Assembly (NCBI RefSeq): GCF_019097595.1
Contig: NC_080715.1
Location: 7,550,573-7,614,572, forward strand
Length of the DNA stretch: 64,000 nucleotides
Direction: 5' to 3'
Source: Hemibagrus wyckioides
Taxonomy: Eukaryota > Chordata > Actinopteri > Siluriformes > Bagridae
Under the pieces are notes generated by a model. It was given only the letters and a program-made list of their open reading frames with translations. It was not told where the DNA came from and ran no database searches. A program made the position numbers and the translations under genes. Of this stretch, positions 58,428 to 64,000 are shown piece after piece (positions within the stretch are counted from its first letter, which is position 1; every line of letters begins with the position of its first letter).

Positions 58428-58702
58428 TCCATCCATCCATCCATTTTCTATACCTGCTTTATTCCTAATTAGGGTCACAGGGATCTGCTGGAACCTATCC
58501 CAGCACACATTGGGTGAAAGGCAGGGGTACACCCTGGACAGGTCACCAGTCCATCACAGGGCCACACATATAGACAGACAACCACACACAGGCAATTTAG
58601 AATTACCAGTCAACCTAATGTACATGTTTTTGGACTGTGGGAGAAAACTGGAGTACCCGGAGTAAACCCACACAGGTACGGGGAGAATATGCAAACTCCA
58701 CA
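58428..58702 (-). mobile_element. Long tRNA-derived SINE with ATGG tail, head lost
   Basis: Read on the minus strand it runs from GTTTGCATATTCTCCCC through CAGTCCAAAAACATGTACAT and CTGGGATAGGTTCCAGCAGA to AGAAAATGG and an (ATGG)n tail. Same family as 42396-42735; the tRNA-like head is missing. Confidence 0.85.
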
Positions 58703-59439
58703 GTGAGCACCAATAATTTAATAATCTTTTAAAGAATTTCTGGTCATATAAAATGCATAGTATGCTATCTAAAATAGGAATAAATTAATAGTCAGGCATT
58801 CAGTCTTATATATTAAGTATTTGCTTCCTGAATTGACAGATTGACGTATGTACTAATTGGTTAGATGTTGGTTTACATCATTCTTTATTTCTTCTGTTTC
58901 CAGTCTTGGGGTGCCACAGAGCCCGGAGTTTCTTGGTTGGAAAAAAAAAACAAATTTTTTTTAAAGATGCTAGAGGAGCCAAATATTAAAAAATCTTTAA
59001 AAATCAATGAGTCCACCTAAAAAAAGCCCCTGGATTTAACAGCAATTGGATTATTCGGCACAAACTCCAACAGATAGAGAAAAGCTGCCCTGGATTCAGT
59101 AAATTGTTCAAGTAGGTTCAATGATTTTTTTGAAACCTCAGTGTCTGTAAAGCCCTGGGCTGTAACAAGAGTGAAAAACTCCCCACAAATGATCCAGATC
59201 ACCTTCACTCAACCAATCAGGACTGTGTACTTTACCTTTCAGGCATGTTGCTTACCAATTCAAGAAGCTGTGGCTCTTTTGGTTCTAGACCTAGTTTAAA
59301 TTTTAAGGTTTAAAATCCCTGACCACACCTTTAATTCATCACTACATTAACACGATGGTGACTTTTTTCAATGGAAGCTCACAAAATCTGATTTTGCTTT
59401 GCGCTTTTCAGATTATTTCATACACACATACTGTAAGAA
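58703..59439. other. Intergenic, nothing recognised
   Basis: AT-rich, short A and T runs; no named repeat or exon. Confidence 0.45.
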
Positions 59440-60010
59440 CGCCATTCGTCCATTTTCTGTACTGCTTATTCATCATAGGGAGACTTGAGTCTATCCCAAG
59501 GAGCTTAGGGCCCAGGGCTGGGGCCGCCACACTACAGGACACAATCCCATATACACACTCATTCACACACTATAGACAATTCAATTCAATTTATTTGTAT
59601 AGCGCTTTTAACAATGAACATTGTCTCAAAGCAGCTTTATAGAAGTCTAGAATGAAAATTAAAGTTTTAAATTAAGTTACATTTATCAATAATCAGCAAG
59701 CCTGGGGCAATGGTGGTGAGAAAAAACTTCCTGAGGTGATATGAGGAAGAAACCTTCAGAGGAACTAGACTCAGAAAGGAACCTCATCCTCATTTGGGTG
59801 ATGTGGGACAGTAAGTGATGTAAATGTATTTTAAAGATGTAATTTAAAGATGTTGATCAGCCTACACACATGTCTTTGGACTGGGGGAGGAGACTAGAGA
59901 ACCCAGAGGAAACCCTGAAGCACATGCAAACTCGATACAGCAAGGGTCGAGGTATAGGAATCAAACCCCCAACCATGGAGGTTTGAGGCAGACATGCTAA
60001 AATCTAAGGC
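59440..60010 (-). mobile_element. Diverged SINE interrupted by an L2 3' end
   Basis: The outer halves (59440-59577 and about 59850-60010) match the ATGG-tailed SINE family: TCCATTTTCTGTACTGCTTA on the left; TGTCTTTGGACTGGGGGAGG, GAAACCCTGAAGCACATGCA and a decayed tRNA head on the right. An L2 fragment splits them. Confidence 0.75.
59578..59849 (-). mobile_element. L2 LINE 3' end nested in a SINE
   Basis: On the minus strand: CTCATCCAAATGAGGATGAG-like sequence, AGGTTTCTTCCTCATATCAC, AAGCTGCTTTGAGACAATG and TTAAAAGCGCTATACAAAT, ending in AAATTGAATTGAATTG. It matches the L2 at 15190-15447. Confidence 0.85.
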
Positions 60011-61082
60011 ACCATCTTCCCTAAAAACATTCTCTGAGTCAGAGATGAGAATTTGGGTCATGGGTCATGAGTTGCTGTCTGGATTGAGTCAATATGTCAC
60101 TGCCCAGTCAGTGATAGTTTAGTGCTTACCACTAACCTCATCTGGCTCACATCTCAACAAAATTCAACAATTTTAATAAACCCATCGCAATCTAGTTTCC
60201 AGAACACAGCATTGATGATGTTAGGTCTCGCAATCAGGCCAATTTTACACAAGCTCCATATACAGGTCAAATACATTCGCATCAATTTCCAGCCTTCAGC
60301 GTGGCTCCGTCCAGTCAGTCCACTTTTTCCCAAAATACAGTCGTCTTTGCCCATAACTGAACTTTATATGTCTAAACTCAGCCATGTTTGACCCAAAAAT
60401 GTCTGCTATCTGGGAATATGGGAGTTGTGGTGTCTATCTTTAGGCTCGGTGATCCGCAGCATTACAGACATTTCTTTCAGAGTGTAGAAAACATTTTCAT
60501 CTGAGACAAATTACAACCGAGGCTGAATATAATCTGAGCAAACAGTAAAGTGTTAGAGGTCTTGCTCATGAGTCCAGAAGTGGCTCTCTCCGGAGGTCCA
60601 GAGGTTTGAAATCACATTTATCATGTCACAGAAGAGAACCATAGCCACTGAAATGAAACGACAACTTGAATGACATCTAACTTCTTCCATAGAAAAACTC
60701 CAACCTAAAGCATTAATAATAAATAGGTTTCTACTGAAATGTTTGTGATAAAGCGTTTAGTAAGGCTGGAACTATTGGATGATTTGGATCCATGTATGTA
60801 TTTCACTCCCTATTTTCCAGCGATGTTCAGAGGCATAGTTGTCTCTGCTTCTCAGAGGCAGACCTTTAATGCTTAGTGTGTTAAAAGAACTAAACTGATA
60901 AATAACTAAAGTTTATTATACATAGGTTATATCATACCATGTGAAATAACATATCATGTGCAATATTATCTTAATTCTCAAGCACCTTTTTTTGGTACAT
61001 TTTGTATATATAGCATATTTCATTTATATTTATTTCTCTGAAGCAGTTTTTGGCAAAATCTAATAATTTTCTTCAGGAATAA
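60011..61082. other. Intergenic, nothing recognised
   Basis: Mostly unique. A degenerate SINE-like trace may lie at about 60540-60620 (GGTCTTGCTCATGAGTCC). Confidence 0.4.
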
Positions 61083-61092
61083 TAAAGTTCTA

Positions 61093-61120
61093 TCATATCT
61101 TATCTTATCTTATCTTATCT

Positions 61121-61150
<30 letters not shown>
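61093..61150. repeat. TATCT pentanucleotide microsatellite
   Basis: About twelve perfect TATCT/CTTAT units. Confidence 0.95.
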
Positions 61151-61151
<1 letters not shown>

Positions 61152-61258
61152 TAAAGTATACACCAAACAGCAAAATGTCCAGACAATAGCAGGCAACACA
61201 ACAAAAAGTGAAATAGGAAAGAGGAGCGAGTGATTTAGTGTCAGTTGATGTGCTGGGG

Positions 61259-61261
<3 letters not shown>

Positions 61262-61327
<66 letters not shown>
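61262..61327. repeat. TA microsatellite
   Basis: About 33 uninterrupted TA dinucleotides, the longest in the window; able to fold into a cruciform. Confidence 0.97.
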
Positions 61328-61333
<6 letters not shown>

Positions 61334-62092
61334 TATAGTATAATAATACTAATACTAATATATATGTATGCTGCTTAAAATTCTAGCACCCCGGTGTAAA
61401 TGCCCCTGCATTACGGTCTATATTGTAAATATTGTAACCCCTAATCCTAGTCCTAATCCCAAAAGATACCATTTCTCAGGAATACTCACTGGATCTGGTT
61501 TTAGTAATAACAAAATACTAATAAAGTTTACAGAAAAAAATCTCTAAAAGTTCTTTTTCCCTCTATAATTTCTTCTACAGAAATCTATTTGATCAGATGT
61601 TGTCATGTCACCTCAAGCAGTTGTGCCATATTTATCTGTCCAGGAAGGACTGCTGAAATCGATGCAAATGCAGAGAGAGTTTATTGTGACAAACACAGTG
61701 AAACAAATGCAAATCATGAGGCAGGTGAAGTTCAGGAGATTTGTGACAAGGCTAGAGAGAATAAAAGAACCAAGAGAGAGTCAAAAAATAAGGTAAAAGG
61801 TCTTGGAAAAGTCTTTGAGTGTGTATTCTGCACTGGCTGACTGTTTGTGTGTCCTGTTTCCGGTGACTGGTGTGATGAGGGACGTGTGAATATGAGTGGT
61901 TGTGATTTGGGAAGTGTAGTCTACAGTTATGTTTGTAGGCCGCCATGTATTCTGGGAAACAATGAGAGTTCTCTGTAAATGCATTCAGCATCAATTTATT
62001 AAAGATTTATGCCTAGAAATGTGTTATGGAGGCTTAATAAATATATATATGAACATACAAAATAGACAGAATATATATTAATATACAGAATA
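61328..62092. other. Intergenic, nothing recognised
   Basis: AT-rich. An open frame at 61589-61840 has many Lys, Glu and Arg residues but no known motif and no splice context. Confidence 0.45.
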
Positions 62093-62500
62093 CAGTGGAA
62101 CCTCAGCATACAAATGCTCTCCCTTACGGATTTTCACCTTAAGAATTGAAAATTTGCAAGAAATCAGCATTTTCGGCATACAAATGAACTGAACCGAACA
62201 GTTCAACAGTCAGCAAAAGCTGTTCGGAAAGAGTCAGCCCACGATACCAACGTTGCCTTCAGCATGCGTTCAAAAGCTAGGTGATTTTCCGCTTGTTTTT
62301 TTTGTTGACAGATTGGAGGCGTGGGATTTTTAGCCCAAGCTTGGTGGCACGACTTCCTGTGAGGACTCATGACATGGAATGCTTGCAAAAATATGATTAT
62401 AGTGTAATTTGGTAATATTGGTAATATTTTTGGGCGGCTGGAATGTGTTTTCATTATTTCTTATGGGAAAATTCGTTTTGCAATTCGTTATGTCAAAAAC
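62093..62500 (+). mobile_element. Tigger/pogo-like miniature element, right end lost
   Basis: Starts after TA with CAGTGGAACCTCAGCATAC. Its body is the inverse of the copies at 5347 and 44534 (TATTTTTAGCCCAAGCTTGG-like, GGCACGACTTCCTGTGAGGA, TTTCTTATGGGAAAATTCGT). Confidence 0.7.
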
Positions 62501-63600
62501 AGTATGTTTTGTATATGTAATTTGTAATATGTAATAATATGTAATATGTAAGTATATGTAATTAATTACAGTTTTTTTTTAAGTAGCTCAGTTATAAATA
62601 GAAATAAAACACTTATGTGCATGCTCTTATAGGAAAATAATCAACTTGTATAAAAAAGAATGACTTTATTTGGTTGCATCACCCCACTGTTGATTATTCT
62701 TCTATAAGAGCATATCTGTAAGTGTTTTATTCCTAACTGACCTATTGTTTTTTTTCTTCTAATAAGATAATTAATAAAGTCTGATTGTGTGAGTATTTAT
62801 TGAGGTCTTAGTAATTGTTCTGATTATATACTGAAATATATTGATATTGATTAACGCTTTATTTGATTAATGGGTTATTTATTAAAACACTAAACCATCC
62901 TTAGATGATGTGAAACTATTATGTTGTGTAAGATACGTATTAATGTTTCTCAGCTGAGCAATACAGTTTGTAAGCTTATTAACTTATAACATAATGTTCC
63001 CTCATGTTTGAAATCATTCTCTGCTCACCAGCTGGATGGAATAAATATTTCATAAGAGCAGAAAGCATCCATCCATCTGACGCCAGTCCGTTCGGAGCCC
63101 TTGATGCCACATACCCACAGATGTCCATTTGGCACACAGACTCGGCCTACTGTATATTTGGCTTCTTCAACAATGGCTGCATTATGGAGTGTATCCCTGC
63201 AATGACGGAGTTTCCTGGCTGTGTGTATAAGAGTAGTGTTAGGTAAAGGACAGTGGCGTAATCACCTCGAACTGGCTGCTACATAGCGACCTTATTCACA
63301 CAGATGTCCATTTTCTTGAAGTAAATCTGGCTTTCTCAAAGCTGGTAAAATTTGGATTGAAGTGGACACTATGAGTCAACTCCAGTCCTAAACCGTGACA
63401 CTTCTACTCAGTAAACAGGAGGCCATTGTTCACAGAGAACAGCAACCAAAAGCGCTCATTCAGAGGCATCTGTCAAACCGGATGTTTGGTATTTGGCAAA
63501 ATGGACGCTCATTTGGCTGACATTTTTTATCCAAACCGGCTTACCAGCATGCCAATATCCAGTCCTAGCAAAACAAAAAGAAAAAAAAAAAAGCTAAACA
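62501..63600. other. Intergenic, nothing recognised
   Basis: AT-rich to about 63000, then more balanced. The open frame at 63004-63246 has no known motif and no recognisable exon structure. Confidence 0.4.
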
Positions 63601-63700
63601 GTGGAAGGTTAAGCGCTTCGCTCAAGGGCACAACAGTACTGGGATTTGAACTCACAAGCTTCCAGAAACATGACACGGCCTTGATGATCTCATTAAACCA
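63600..63700 (-). mobile_element. tRNA-derived SINE remnant
   Basis: Minus strand contains GAAGCTTGTGAGTTCAAATC (B-box-like) and TTGAGCGAAGCGCTTAACC, a decayed form of the family motif. Ends not defined. Confidence 0.55.
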
Positions 63701-64000
63701 AACAGTCTCGTACAAGGTCTGTAGAAATTCTTAGAAGAAATCACAGCTCTTTGTAGTGTTTACTTTGTGTCCTTGTGGGTTTCCTCAGCATTCGACTTCC
63801 AGACAGATATATGTACATAGACTGGTTACTCGTAATTTAGTGGTGTAAAGGGTGTTTTCCCAGCTCATGCAAAATATACAGACTGTAAATGCTAACACTG
63901 GAGACTCCTTCTATAAATGCTGAATAAGTGTCTTTGTTGAAATCTAGCCATGGGGTCACAGTCCAGTAACTTCTGTGCCGGTCCCAAGCCCGGATAAATA
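63701..64000. other. Intergenic, nothing recognised
   Basis: Unique sequence to the right window edge. Confidence 0.5.

Noticed and set aside
61589..61840. Lys/Glu-rich open frame as a possible exon
   Set aside because: No recognisable family, no convincing splice sites, and a second overlapping frame of similar length.
63004..63246. Open frame with balanced composition near the right edge
   Set aside because: It looks protein-like in places but I cannot match it to any family or find flanking exons; left as unassigned.

Overview
The window is vertebrate nuclear DNA, almost certainly from a teleost fish. It has a split gene with GT-AG introns, an L2-type LINE, tRNA-derived SINEs, Tc1/mariner and pogo/Tigger-like DNA transposons of types common in fish, and a very heavy load of micro- and minisatellites. 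The repeat mix recalls ostariophysan fish such as catfish, but that is an inference.

One protein-coding gene is supported. It is the 5' part of the spliceosome/exon-junction-complex factor CWC22, on the minus strand, running leftward from its start codon at 26756 to a splice donor at 6916. Fourteen exons join in frame to 555 codons plus two bases. They encode an Arg/Ser-rich N-terminus (exons 2-6), the eIF4A3-binding MIF4G domain (exons 7-11), an acidic linker (exons 12-13) and the first residues of the MA3 domain (exon 14). The rest of MA3 and the C-terminal tail are not in the window; they must lie to the left, beyond the 2.9-kb minisatellite that opens it. A short promoter-proximal block with YY1- and ETS-like motifs surrounds the start codon.

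The introns of CWC22 carry at least six unrelated tandem arrays (1-2945, 6605-6912, 9840-12250, 18985-19800, 21845-22740, 23885-24470). They also hold a 5'-truncated, inactivated L2 LINE (about 13080-15447), SINE fragments and a 344-bp Tigger-like miniature transposon (25347-25690).

The 37 kb right of CWC22 (26830-64000) has no exon that I can defend. It is AT-rich intergenic DNA with four Tc1-type deletion derivatives, two of them the same 547-bp element. It also has older Tc1 fragments, SINEs with other elements nested in them, a 5-kb strand-asymmetric G/T-rich domain (34.1-39.3 kb) with 60-bp and 51-bp arrays, a 29-bp array of about 92 units (53586-56242), and long GA, CT, GATA and TA tracts. 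A few repeat-free blocks with homeodomain-like motifs may be conserved regulatory elements, but this needs alignment.

I found no multi-gene functional system, CRISPR array, intact mobile element or RNA gene. The most notable observations are CWC22 splice sites embedded in dinucleotide repeat, an intronic array of NF-Y-like CCAAT boxes with an age gradient, the 547-bp Tc1 MITE, and the G/T-rich domain.
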